DNA of 64,000 nucleotides from contig NZ_JACMYG010000013.1 of NCBI RefSeq assembly GCF_014236655.1, forward strand, positions 1 through 64,000, given 5' to 3'. This document shows positions 9,263 to 18,263 of this stretch, piece by piece. This DNA is from Pseudomonas kielensis (GTDB taxonomy: Bacteria; Pseudomonadota; Gammaproteobacteria; Pseudomonadales; Pseudomonadaceae). The first letter of the stretch is position 1; each line of letters begins with the position of its first letter. The notes below the pieces were generated by a model. That model ran no database searches. It was not told the DNA's origin and saw nothing but the letters and a program-made list of their open reading frames with translations. The position numbers and the translations under genes were made by a program.

Positions 9263-11152
9263 CTAGGCGTCGGGTGTTGATGCTGACGCCAGGTTATCCA
9301 GAGTCTCTGCCGCCAGCGTGGTGAGTATCAGGCGCGAGGCAAAGCCTGGGCTTAGGTGCACGGTGTTGTTCGCGATGCGTTTGTGCCGGGCCTGGCCCTC
9401 GGGTTCGCCGCTGTTGGGGTTGACGTCGAAGCGCGGGAAGTTGCTGCTGGCGATGTCCAGGCGCAAGCGATGGCCGCGCTTGAACAGGTTGCAGGTGGCA
9501 AACGGCTCGATCACCACCTTGACCCGTTGCCCCGGCGTGAGCAGCGTCGGGTGTTCCCACGAGTCACGGTAGCGGCAGCGGCGAATGCCGTCGGTGAGGT
9601 TCATGGCGTAGCCTTCGGGGTAGTCGGCACTCGGCGGGTAGACATCCACCAGCTTGGCGGTGAAGTCGGTGTCCGGGGCGTCGCTGTCGATCCACAACTC
9701 AATCTGCAGGGGGCCTGCGACGATCAAGTCCTCGGCCAATGGCTCGGTCTCGAAGCTCAACACATCCGCACGCTCGGTCAGCGGCTGATGGTTGCCGTGG
9801 GTGCCGAAGAAGTCCGGGCGCTCACGCTGATCGAAGGCGCCACCGACAAACACCGGTGCCCCGGACGTGAGGGCGCCGCCGAGGGTCGGGACCGGGTGAT
9901 CGGGATCGGCGCGATAGCTCAGGCTGGCGTCGGACGCGGTGGGCGCGTGCGGGCTCAGGCGCTGGTGGTGATCCAGGTACAGGTTCAGCGTCTGGCTGCC
10001 CGGCAGGGGCCATTGCGTGCTTTCAAGCCAGCGACCGCCGTGTTGCAGGCGTCCGTGGGCGTCCGGGGTGCCGGCGCCGCCGCCCATCAGGAACACGCGC
10101 ACCGAGGCATTGTCCGGGGGCGCTGCTGGCGAATCGTTGAGCGAGCGCTCGAACCAGTCCAGCCGGCACGCCAGCCAGTTCTCGGCCACGTGCCCATCAA
10201 AGGCGGCCTGCGGACCGAACTCGACATCGCCGCTGTGGGTGATGTTGCGATCGCCGTGCAGCCAGGGGCCCATGATCAAATGCTGCGGCGCGCGGTTGTG
10301 GCGCTTGAACGCGGTGTAGTTGGCCAGCGTCGAGCTGACATAGGCGTCGTACCAACTGGACATGAACAACACCGGAATGTCCGGTAACGCCTCGTAGTGA
10401 CCTTCGGCGTAGATCCCGGGCTTTTGCCAGTACGGGCCGAAGCTGCCCTGGGCCCATTGCTCCAGCAGATAGGCTTCGTATTCGGGGACATGGCGAATCG
10501 GCGATTGCCCCGGTTGCCACGGCATGCGGGCGAACCATTGGTGGATGTCTTCCTGTTCCAGCGCCTCGCGGATCAGCGGGTCGGCCAACGCGGCGGGGCT
10601 TTCCTTGGCCTGGCGAAACGCCCAGGTCGCCTGCTTGAGTTCGAACGCGCCGCCCTGGCGAATACCGCACTGGAAGGCGTTGGCGAAACCGCCGGAGTCC
10701 AGCGCCATGCTGACCAGCCCCGGTGGGTGCAGGCAGGCCATTGCCAGTTGGGTATGGGCGGCATAGGACAGGCCCATGCTGCCGATCCGGCCGTTGCACC
10801 AGGGCTGCTGGACGATCCAGGCCAGGGTGTCGAAACCGTCCTCGCCCTCGGCGGTGTACTTGGTGAACAGCCCTTCGGAGGCGTAGCGCCCACGGCAGTC
10901 CTGGAAGATCGCGACGAAGCCTTTGGCGGTAAACCGCTCGGCCATTTGCTCGCGGCTGATGTGTTGGCCGTCGAGCTGTTTCTCCGAACGCGAGGGTTTG
11001 CTCTTGTCGTAGGGCGTGCGTTCGATGACCACTGCAAACGGCCCTGGCAGGTCAGCCGGCAGATAGATGTCGGTGGCCAGGCGCACGCCGTCGCGCATCG
11101 GGATCATTTGGTTGCGCAGTATCTGCATGGCGGGTAGGGAAGCGATCGTCAT
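9263..11152 (-). CDS. CocE/NonD family serine hydrolase
   Basis: 629 aa. The N-terminal alpha/beta-hydrolase domain carries the nucleophile in GSMGLSYAAH (~residue 129). The C-terminal jelly-roll domain is typical of the X-Pro dipeptidyl-peptidase (S15)/CocE family and contains the conserved G-x-R-L-R-L-D-I-A-S-S-N-F-P-R stretch. Members cut acyl esters or amides (cocaine esterase, cephalosporin acylase) or Xaa-Pro peptides. There is no signal peptide, so it acts in the cytoplasm. The start at 11152 follows ACAAGG. It is 54 bp downstream of the YfcC-type permease gene, so the pair probably imports and hydrolyses the same compound. Confidence 0.82.
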   Translation of the reverse strand: MTIASLPAMQILRNQMIPMRDGVRLATDIYLPADLPGPFAVVIERTPYDKSKPSRSEKQLDGQHISREQMAERFTAKGFVAIFQDCRGRYASEGLFTKYTAEGEDGFDTLAWIVQQPWCNGRIGSMGLSYAAHTQLAMACLHPPGLVSMALDSGGFANAFQCGIRQGGAFELKQATWAFRQAKESPAALADPLIREALEQEDIHQWFARMPWQPGQSPIRHVPEYEAYLLEQWAQGSFGPYWQKPGIYAEGHYEALPDIPVLFMSSWYDAYVSSTLANYTAFKRHNRAPQHLIMGPWLHGDRNITHSGDVEFGPQAAFDGHVAENWLACRLDWFERSLNDSPAAPPDNASVRVFLMGGGAGTPDAHGRLQHGGRWLESTQWPLPGSQTLNLYLDHHQRLSPHAPTASDASLSYRADPDHPVPTLGGALTSGAPVFVGGAFDQRERPDFFGTHGNHQPLTERADVLSFETEPLAEDLIVAGPLQIELWIDSDAPDTDFTAKLVDVYPPSADYPEGYAMNLTDGIRRCRYRDSWEHPTLLTPGQRVKVVIEPFATCNLFKRGHRLRLDIASSNFPRFDVNPNSGEPEGQARHKRIANNTVHLSPGFASRLILTTLAAETLDNLASASTPDA

Positions 11153-11206
11153 AAAAAACCTTGTGCTAATCGGCGCCCACCCCAAGGGGCGTGGGCGCCG
11201 CGGAAC

Positions 11207-12655
11207 TCAGTAGCCGGTGGACACCGCAATCGCCAGCAAGACCATCGCCAGCACGGTGTAGATCAGGAACAGCGGCAAGATGTAGCGCGCCCATTGGCCC
11301 CAGCCGACCTGCGCGGTGGCCAGCAATACCAGCAGGCCGCTGGAGGTCGGCGTGATCATGTTGGTCAAGCCGTTACCCAGCAGGAATGCATAGACCGTGG
11401 TCTGCGGGCTGACGCCCGAGAGCTGGCCGAGCGGGCCGAAGATCGGCATGGTCACCGCCGCTTGTCCCGAGGTGGAGGGAATCAGCACATCCAGGCCCAA
11501 CTGCGAGAAGAACATGGCATAGGCCGAGACGACCGGGCCGTGATCGCTGACCACGCTGGCCAGGCCATTGACGATGGTGTCGAGCACCTGGCCGGTACTG
11601 AGGATGATTTCCACGGCCGTGGCCAGGCCGATCAACACCCCGGCGATCAGCACTTTTTTCATGCCATCGACGAACGCACTGGCGGCGACGCTGGCGCCCA
11701 GGCCGGCGATGACGGCGAAGGCCACGCTGAGCAGCAGGTAGAACGCCGACAGTTCGTGGTACTTCCAGCCAAAGCGGTTGGAGGCATACACCATGAAACC
11801 GACACCCAACCCCAGCACCAGCAGGTTGAGCAAGTGGCGCAACGGCAGCGGCTTGTGTTCGAAGGTGATTTTGACGCTCGCGTCGTAGCCGTGCCTACGG
11901 ATGCTCCAGAGCACAAACGCGATGCCTACCGCCAGGAACAGCGCGTAGGCGGCAATGCGCATGCTCATGCCGCTGAAGATTGGCAGGCCGACCATCGGTT
12001 GCGCCACGGACAGCGCCACCGGGTTGGTGATGGACGCCAGGTAGCCGATCTTCACCGAGATGCAGACGATGGCCAGGCCAATCAGGTTCGACAGCCCCAG
12101 GCGGTTGGCCATGGCGACCATCAAGGGCACGATCAGGATGAACTCCTTGGCCAGGCCCATGAAGGTACTGCCGGCGGAGAACACCAGCATCAACATCGGC
12201 ACCAGCACGTAGATGTTGCCGCGGGTCATGCCGAGCAAGCGCTCCAGGCCGGCGTCGATCACCCCGGCCTTGTTCAGTACGCCGAACATGCCGCCGATGA
12301 ACAGCACCATGAAAATCAGCGCGGCGCGTTTTTCGATGCCCTGGGGGATGGCCATGAAGCCTTCGATCAGTGACACCGGGCGGGCGATCGGGTCTTTGGC
12401 GGTGCGCGGTTCGGCGTTGAACAACTGGCTCAACGAGTGATCTTTTTCCAGGACCTGGTACGAGCCGGGTACGACCAGGCCGTTGGCACGCTGGAACTTG
12501 CCGGAGTTGACCGCATAGGTGAACGCGACGGCGAGCAACACGATGCTGAGCAGGATAATCGCCGGGTTGATCTGCTTGCGCTGGCGCACTTGCGCCGGCT
12601 GCGTGGGCGCTGAATCGGCGCCCGGCGGGGAGAGGGTAATCGGTGGTGGTTGCAT
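11207..12655 (-). CDS. YfcC-family membrane transporter
   Basis: 482 aa and ~12 hydrophobic segments. It belongs to the YfcC/DcuC-like ion-transporter superfamily, which includes arginine/ornithine exchangers and C4-dicarboxylate carriers. The ATG at 12655 (MQPPPITL) leaves a proline-rich cytoplasmic lead-in and then the first helix; the 42 upstream codons cover the regulatory site at 12736-12770 and are not coding. It forms a unit with the CocE hydrolase downstream, and shares its putative operator with the OprD porin across the LysR gene. The substrate is unknown; a peptide or amino-acid derivative fits the neighbours. Confidence 0.8.
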   Translation of the reverse strand: MQPPPITLSPPGADSAPTQPAQVRQRKQINPAIILLSIVLLAVAFTYAVNSGKFQRANGLVVPGSYQVLEKDHSLSQLFNAEPRTAKDPIARPVSLIEGFMAIPQGIEKRAALIFMVLFIGGMFGVLNKAGVIDAGLERLLGMTRGNIYVLVPMLMLVFSAGSTFMGLAKEFILIVPLMVAMANRLGLSNLIGLAIVCISVKIGYLASITNPVALSVAQPMVGLPIFSGMSMRIAAYALFLAVGIAFVLWSIRRHGYDASVKITFEHKPLPLRHLLNLLVLGLGVGFMVYASNRFGWKYHELSAFYLLLSVAFAVIAGLGASVAASAFVDGMKKVLIAGVLIGLATAVEIILSTGQVLDTIVNGLASVVSDHGPVVSAYAMFFSQLGLDVLIPSTSGQAAVTMPIFGPLGQLSGVSPQTTVYAFLLGNGLTNMITPTSSGLLVLLATAQVGWGQWARYILPLFLIYTVLAMVLLAIAVSTGY

Positions 12656-12735
12656 TGAGGCGTGCCCTCGGGAAGTTATTGTTGTGGGTGTCGGCGCGTG
12701 GACGGGGCAGACACTAGGGCAAACCTTTGAGGGCG

Positions 12736-12770
12736 ACAACGTTATGCGTGGGGCGGGTTGGGCTATGCGT
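12736..12770 (-). promoter_or_regulatory. Putative LysR operator upstream of the permease gene
   Basis: On the minus strand this reads ACGCATAGCC, 13 bases, GCATAACGTTGT. The same two blocks with the same 13-base spacing occur at 13813-13847 in front of the divergent LysR and OprD genes. It ends ~80 bases before the permease ATG, where a LysR activation site would be expected. Confidence 0.6.
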
Positions 12771-12826
12771 TTTGTACCCAATTACCGCTGGTTCGGGCGA
12801 TGGTGCGATGTGCTGGCGTGGCGTGG

Positions 12827-12850
12827 GTGGCGAGCACATTCGCTCGCCAC
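12827..12850. terminator. REP-like hairpin after the LysR gene
   Basis: GTGGCGAGC (12827-12835) pairs with GCTCGCCAC (12842-12850) around a six-base loop, 5 bases past the LysR stop codon. It probably ends or protects the regulator's transcript. Confidence 0.45.
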
Positions 12851-12855
12851 AGCGA

Positions 12856-13761
12856 CTAAATCGAGGTCGTGAGCGAGGCGTTCAAGCGCTGCTTGAGGTG
12901 TTCGGCAAAGGTACTGACCATCAGCGAGCGCGGCTCGTCACGACGGAATGCCAGCCCGAACGCGTAGGGCAGCGCGGGGCGGAAGGGACGGGTGACAATC
13001 GGCAAATGGGCGAAGTGGCTGGCCAGCAGTCCGTTGACAATCGACACCCCCAGGCCTTCGGCGACAAAGGCGCAGGCCGCGCCCACCGAGTGCACTTCGA
13101 TGCGCACTTGTGGCGTCAGGTGGGCGGCGCGGAACACTTGATTGAGCTCGGCGCGCAGCGCCCGCTGGCGCCCCAGCAGCACCAACGGCACGTCATGCAG
13201 CAGGCGTACGTCGATTTCGGCGTGGCGACTCAGCGGGTGGTTGGCCGGCATCACGCACACGCCTTCGGTCTGCAGCACCGACTCGATCTCGAAGTCTGGC
13301 AGCTCGGTGGGCAGGCGCACAAACCCCAGGTCGGCGGAGCGGTCCAGCACCGCGCGCTCGATCATGTCGTAGGAGCCGGTGAGCAACTCGATTACCACGT
13401 CTTGGTGATCATTGAGAAACTCGGCGACGATCCTGGGCAGCAGTTCGGAAGCCATGCTGGTGGGCACGCCGATCTTGAGCAGGCGCTTGCGTGAGCGCCC
13501 GATGCGCAACTCGTCGGCCAGGCGCTGGATGCGCTGCATGCCATCGACCAGGCCGGCGACTTCGGCCAACAGTTCCTCGGCTTCGGGCGTGGCCATCAGG
13601 CGGCCCTTCTTGCGCAGGAACAGGGCGAAGCCCAGGGCCTCTTCCAGTTGGGTGAGCAGGCGGCTGACCGCTGACTGCGACAGGCCCATGCGGGTGGCGG
13701 CACCGATGGTCGAACCGGTGGACATGATGGCTTTGAAGGCTTCGAGTTGCTTGAGGTTCAC
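12856..13761 (-). CDS. LysR-family regulator of the permease/hydrolase/porin set
   Basis: 301 aa from the GTG at 13761 (MNLKQLEAFKAIM), the usual LysR N-terminus; the longer ATG frame adds 40 residues with no similarity to the family. A helix-turn-helix lies at ~16-45 (GSTIGAATRMGLSQSAVSRLLTQLE, in pieces), followed by a ~200-residue effector domain. It lies between the permease-hydrolase genes and a divergent OprD porin. A two-part repeated site in front of both targets (12736-12770, 13813-13847) suggests it controls both and itself. Confidence 0.88.
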   Translation of the reverse strand: MNLKQLEAFKAIMSTGSTIGAATRMGLSQSAVSRLLTQLEEALGFALFLRKKGRLMATPEAEELLAEVAGLVDGMQRIQRLADELRIGRSRKRLLKIGVPTSMASELLPRIVAEFLNDHQDVVIELLTGSYDMIERAVLDRSADLGFVRLPTELPDFEIESVLQTEGVCVMPANHPLSRHAEIDVRLLHDVPLVLLGRQRALRAELNQVFRAAHLTPQVRIEVHSVGAACAFVAEGLGVSIVNGLLASHFAHLPIVTRPFRPALPYAFGLAFRRDEPRSLMVSTFAEHLKQRLNASLTTSI

Positions 13762-13812
13762 ACGACGATTCCCATGGTTTTCCAGGTGCGCGACGCCCCG
13801 TCTGACGAACTT

Positions 13813-13847
13813 ACGCATAGCCTGATGCGCTTCTCGCATAACGTTGT
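13813..13847 (+). promoter_or_regulatory. Putative LysR operator in the LysR-oprD intergenic region
   Basis: ACGCATAGCC (13813-13822) and GCATAACGTTGT (13836-13847) are separated by 13 bases. The same arrangement is on the minus strand at 12770-12736. The first block contains GCAT-N6-ATGC, an inverted repeat of the LysR recognition type. It is 52 bases from the LysR start and 142 from the porin start. Confidence 0.6.
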
Positions 13848-13988
13848 GGGCGTGCCGACGAGCCGCTAGTGTCCGCCCCAACGCGCCGCCGAGTCCAGCG
13901 TGGCGCCACTCACTGAATCAGGCAGACCCCACTTAGGGAGCGTTGCCACTGCCCATAAAATCGACAAGACGGCAATGAGGAAACAACC

Positions 13989-15209
13989 ATGCGTGAGCTG
14001 TTCACGAGAAGCGGCATCGTGTCCGCAGGCTTGCTGGCGACGGTATCGCCAGCACTGATGGCCCAGGGTTTCATCGAGGATGCAAAAGGCAAGCTGACCT
14101 TGCGCAATTACTACTTCAACGATGACTACCGCGATGGCGGCAACGACCGTCGGGAGTGGGCCCAGGGCTTCTTGCTCAACCTGCAGTCGGGCTACACCGA
14201 AGGCACCGTCGGCTTTGGCCTCGACGCCCTGGCACTGGCCGGGCTCAAGCTCGATTCCAGCCCGACCCATGCCGGCACCGGCTTGTTGCCGGTACACGAT
14301 GACGGCCATGCGGCCGATGAATTTTCCAGCCTGGGCCTCACCGCCAAGATGCGCCTCGGCGATGCCGTGGTGAAAAGCGGCACGCTGTTGCCCAAGATCC
14401 CGGTGCTGGTCGCCAACGACGGGCGCCTGTTGCCGCAAACCTTCCAGGGCACCCAGGTCGAGTACAACGGCATCCGCAACCTGTACCTGCACACCGGTCA
14501 CCTGGACAAGTTCAAACAGCGAAATTCCACCGACAGCGTCGATATTTATCCCCAGGGCTACAGCGGCAAGGGCACCGACTTCGACTTCGCCGGCGCCACC
14601 TATGCCTTCACCCCCACGCTCAGCGGCACTTGGTACTACGGGGAAATGCGCGAGTTCTATCGTCAGCAGTTCCTCGGGCTGGTGCACAAGCAGCCGGTGG
14701 GCAGCGGCACCTTGACCAGTGACCTGCGTTATTTCATCAGCAACGATGCCGGCGAGGCCCGCAACGGTGCGGTGGACGCCGACATGTTCAGTGGCTTGTT
14801 CACCTACAAGTTGGGTGCTGGCGCCTTGGGCGTGGGCTACCAGAAAGTCAGCGGCTCCACCGCGCTGCCCTACACCAGCGTGTCCACCGTCTACTCATTC
14901 AGCAACGCCGGGGTGGGCAAGTTCATCCAGGCCGGCGAGCAGACCTGGATGGTGCGTTACGACTATGACCTGGTGGCCCTGTTGCCGGGCCTGACGTTCA
15001 TGACCCGCTACTACAAGGGTGAGAACGGTGAACTCAAAGGCCGCGAGGTCCGAGAGTGGGAGTCCGACACCAACCTGCGCTACGTGATTCAGGACGGCGC
15101 GCTCAAGGGCGTGGGCATGGAGTACCGCAAGGCAACGTACCGCTCGACCTACGCCAGCGACCGCGACAACAACCGCCTGTACCTGACCTATGAGCTGGCG
15201 CTTTGGTAG
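13989..15209 (+). CDS. OprD-family outer-membrane porin
   Basis: 406 aa. The signal peptide ends at ~26 (LMA/QGF). The mature start FIEDAKGKLTLRNYYFNDDYRDG is typical of OprD porins (given here in overlapping pieces: FIEDAKGKLTLRNYYF, NDDYRDG). The motifs REWAQGF, GYTEGTVGFGLD, LPVHDDGHAADEF and a C-terminal Trp (YELALW) are all present. These porins let specific small organic molecules through; OccD members take basic amino acids and peptides, OccK members carboxylates. The context (permease, hydrolase, LysR with shared operator) suggests the same substrate as those genes. Confidence 0.92.
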   Translation: MRELFTRSGIVSAGLLATVSPALMAQGFIEDAKGKLTLRNYYFNDDYRDGGNDRREWAQGFLLNLQSGYTEGTVGFGLDALALAGLKLDSSPTHAGTGLLPVHDDGHAADEFSSLGLTAKMRLGDAVVKSGTLLPKIPVLVANDGRLLPQTFQGTQVEYNGIRNLYLHTGHLDKFKQRNSTDSVDIYPQGYSGKGTDFDFAGATYAFTPTLSGTWYYGEMREFYRQQFLGLVHKQPVGSGTLTSDLRYFISNDAGEARNGAVDADMFSGLFTYKLGAGALGVGYQKVSGSTALPYTSVSTVYSFSNAGVGKFIQAGEQTWMVRYDYDLVALLPGLTFMTRYYKGENGELKGREVREWESDTNLRYVIQDGALKGVGMEYRKATYRSTYASDRDNNRLYLTYELALW

Positions 15210-15250
15210 AGGTGCGTTGATCGCTGTTGTGGCGAGCTACGGTACTGGCA

Positions 15251-16705
15251 TCACAGCGTGACGAAGTAATAGAGCTGGCTCCCCACCGACATGCGCTTGA
15301 GCACCTGCAACGGCGGCGGGGGCGGCGTGGCCCTGGCGATCAGCGCGACGTTACCCGGTGACGCGCCGAGGAAGGCCATCAACTCGGCTTCGGTTTTCAG
15401 GTCCTTGAGCAGGCTCTGGATGTAGAACACCGTCGCCCCGGCGGTGCGTTCGTTGGCCTGGTACAGGGCCACGATCTGCCCGTTGGCTTGCAGCGTCTGG
15501 ATCTGCTCGGTCAGCGGCAGGAACGACAGCTTGCGATCAGCCCTCGGCGCGGCCCAGTGCGCGGCGCCCAGGTAGACGGCGATCAGCACACCGAGGATGC
15601 CCACCGCGATCCGCTGGCGATGACGGGCGATCATGCCCAGCAAGCCGGTGGCCGTGGTGCGCTGGCGCAAGCGCTCCAGCAGTACGAAGGCGTATTCGGC
15701 GGCGATCACCGCAGCGGCGGGGGTCAGGGACATCAGGTACACCGTGCGTTTGCTGGAGGCCAGGGTCAGCATCAGGAACTGGGCCAGCAGCCACACCGTG
15801 AAGAACAGAAGGTAGCGATTGTTCGCCAGGCTTTTGCGAAAGTGCCACAGCCCCAGGTAGACCAGGATGTTCCACGGCAGGAAGGCTTCTGGCAGTTTGC
15901 CCAGGTAGTAGTAGAACGGCTCGTAGTGGCCGGCTTCGACAAACGAGCCGTCAAAGCGCCCGACGCTGTTGGTCAGCAGGATCTCGGTCAGGGCCGGTGC
16001 GCCGCCGCGCTGGTAGAGCATGTAGAGCCAGATCACCAGCGGAAGCAGACCGCATGCGGTCATCAGTGCCGGGCGAACCCAGCGCGCCAGGGTGAAGCGC
16101 TTGTCGATCAGGCTCTCGGCCACCAGGAAGGTAAAGATCACCACCCCCGGCATGGCCAGGCCGAGCACACCCTTGCTCAGCGTGGCGATGGCGATCCCGA
16201 GCGCGAACATGCTCCAGCTGGCCTTGGCGCTCTGCTGCGCGGCCTGCTGTTTGTGGGCCTGATAGAAGGCCAGCAGCGCCAGGCTGACCCCCAGGCTCAG
16301 CAGCGCATCTTCACCGACGCCGCGCACATTGCCCCAGTAGCTGCCCATGGTGGCCAGCATGATCCCGGCGCTGAAGGCGATCGCCTTGGGTCGGCCGAAG
16401 CGGCGCAACGCCCCATACAGCAGCATCACGCTGCACAAACCGGCAAAGGCCGACGCCAGGCGCACCGCCCAGGGGGTGCCGCCGAATGCGCGAATCGCCG
16501 CGGCATCGAGCCACAGGCTCAGGGGTGGTTTTTCCAGAAAGGGTTGGTCGAGCAGGCGTGGGGTCACCCAGTCATTGTCCAGGTGCATCTGCATCGCAAT
16601 GCCCGCGACCCGGGCTTCGGTGGAGCCTTGCAATTGGTGGTTGCCCAGGGCGAAGAAAAACAGCAGGGCGGCGAGCAGGAATAGCAACGGAGCAGGGCGC
16701 GTCAT
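15251..16705 (-). CDS. ArnT-like glycosyltransferase (GT39/PMT family)
   Basis: 484 aa with ~11 membrane segments. The first periplasmic loop has the acidic family motif STEARVAGIAMQM and LLDQPFLEKPPL (~34-62). In ArnT-like enzymes these bind the lipid-linked sugar and metal; here the usual D-E is replaced by T-E (STEAR), which is also seen in family members. Such enzymes move a sugar from undecaprenyl phosphate to lipid A or another envelope acceptor. There is no arn operon around it. Start chosen at 16705 (MTRPAPLLFLL), directly before the first helix. Confidence 0.8.
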   Translation of the reverse strand: MTRPAPLLFLLAALLFFFALGNHQLQGSTEARVAGIAMQMHLDNDWVTPRLLDQPFLEKPPLSLWLDAAAIRAFGGTPWAVRLASAFAGLCSVMLLYGALRRFGRPKAIAFSAGIMLATMGSYWGNVRGVGEDALLSLGVSLALLAFYQAHKQQAAQQSAKASWSMFALGIAIATLSKGVLGLAMPGVVIFTFLVAESLIDKRFTLARWVRPALMTACGLLPLVIWLYMLYQRGGAPALTEILLTNSVGRFDGSFVEAGHYEPFYYYLGKLPEAFLPWNILVYLGLWHFRKSLANNRYLLFFTVWLLAQFLMLTLASSKRTVYLMSLTPAAAVIAAEYAFVLLERLRQRTTATGLLGMIARHRQRIAVGILGVLIAVYLGAAHWAAPRADRKLSFLPLTEQIQTLQANGQIVALYQANERTAGATVFYIQSLLKDLKTEAELMAFLGASPGNVALIARATPPPPPLQVLKRMSVGSQLYYFVTL

Positions 16706-16987
16706 GTGCTTTGGGCCACCGAAGGAGAGGACGGGGAGGAGGGCGGCAAAGTATAGGGCGGCGAATCTGAACAATCAGTGAACGGCGTGTGACAGATGGC
16801 GCATTGCAGGGCGATTGAGCCGATGTGCGGATTGGCTGGCTATAACGGTCGAGAATACTTGACGCAGGCTTTTCTATTTTCGGGTAATGGCATGCGAGGG
16901 TAGCATCAAGCCACTTCGTAGCGGACTGCCCCCTCAAGTCGCAGACCGCCGACCCTATTAGAAAAAGAAAATCCTGAAGGAGCCTGT

Positions 16988-18232
16988 ATGTCCATGTCCA
17001 GCCCCGCGACGCGAGCGGATTTTGAGTACCTTGACCGTCTTGATGCCTTGGGCGCCTCGCGTGAGCGTTTCGATTTGCCGGAGGGCGAGATCTACCTCGA
17101 CGGCAATTCGCTGGGCGCCATGCCGGCCCACATTCCCGCGCGAATCGAGAAAGTCCTCAAGCAGGAATGGGCCCAGGGCCTGATTCGTTCCTGGAACGAT
17201 GCCGAGTGGTACCCGGCCCCGCAGCGCACTGGCGCGAAGATCGCGGCGTTGATTGGCGCCCAGGGACACGAGGTGATCGTTGCCGACTCCACCTCGATCA
17301 ACCTGTTCAAAGTGCTGGTGGCGGCGACGCGCCTGCGCCCTGGGCGCAGCGTGATCCTGGCGGAGAAGGGCAACTTCCCCACCGACGTGTACATCGCCGA
17401 TGGCGTGGCCGAACTGACCGGCAGCCAGCTGCGCTGCGTCGAACCGGACGAGATCCTCGACGCCCTGGATGAAGACGTGGCGATTGTGTCCCTGACCCAC
17501 GTCAACTTCAAATCCGGCAAGCGCTACGATATGGCGCGCATTACCGAGCGGGCCCATGCGGTTGGCGCGCTGGTGGTCTGGGACCTGTGCCACTCGGCCG
17601 GTGCCATGCCGATTGCACTCAATGGGGTGAACGCCGACTTCGCCGTGGGCTGTGGCTACAAGTACCTCAATGGCGGGCCTGGTGCGCCGGCCTTTGTGTT
17701 TGTTGCCGAGCGCCACATCCCGCACATTCGCCAGCCGCTCACCGGCTGGCACGGGCACGCCAAGCCGTTCGATTTCGACCATCACTTTCGCCCCCACCCG
17801 ACCATCGACCGGATGCTCACCGGCACCGCGCCCCAGCTCGGCGTGCTGGCGCTGGAGGCGGCCCTGGAGGTGTTCGACGGCGTCGACCTGAACCTGTTGC
17901 GCGAGAAGAGCGTGGCCCTGGGCGATCTGTTCATCCGCCTGTGCGACGAGCAACTGGCCGACCTGGGCATCGACTTGCGCTCACCGCGCAACGGCGAAGA
18001 GCGCGGCAGCCAGGTGTCGCTGGCGCATGAGCAAGCCTACGCGGTGATGCAGGCGCTGATCGCCCGGGGCATCGTCGGCGACTTCCGTGCGCCGGACATC
18101 CTGCGCTTCGGGTTTGCCCCGCTGTACATCCGCTATGTCGACGTCTGGGACAGCGTGGTCGCCCTGCGCGCCATCCTCGAGCAAAAAGAATGGGATCGCC
18201 CGGAGTTCCTGGCCCGCAAGTCAGTGACCTGA
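16988..18232 (+). CDS. kynU: Kynureninase
   Basis: 414 aa, the usual family length. It is a PLP enzyme that cuts kynurenine to anthranilate, or 3-hydroxykynurenine to 3-hydroxyanthranilate, plus alanine. YLDGNSLGAMP near the N-terminus and the cofactor lysine region GCGYKYLNGGPGAP (~220-233) are characteristic. A ribosome-binding site (AAGGAG) precedes the ATG at 16988. It begins a plus-strand set (permease, porin, LVIVD protein, porin) that converges on the 3-hydroxyanthranilate operon, so its product can feed that pathway directly. No kynA or kmo is in the window. Confidence 0.93.
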   Translation: MSMSSPATRADFEYLDRLDALGASRERFDLPEGEIYLDGNSLGAMPAHIPARIEKVLKQEWAQGLIRSWNDAEWYPAPQRTGAKIAALIGAQGHEVIVADSTSINLFKVLVAATRLRPGRSVILAEKGNFPTDVYIADGVAELTGSQLRCVEPDEILDALDEDVAIVSLTHVNFKSGKRYDMARITERAHAVGALVVWDLCHSAGAMPIALNGVNADFAVGCGYKYLNGGPGAPAFVFVAERHIPHIRQPLTGWHGHAKPFDFDHHFRPHPTIDRMLTGTAPQLGVLALEAALEVFDGVDLNLLREKSVALGDLFIRLCDEQLADLGIDLRSPRNGEERGSQVSLAHEQAYAVMQALIARGIVGDFRAPDILRFGFAPLYIRYVDVWDSVVALRAILEQKEWDRPEFLARKSVT

Positions 18233-18263
18233 GTTCCTCCCACCGATTCGGAGTAAACGTGCA

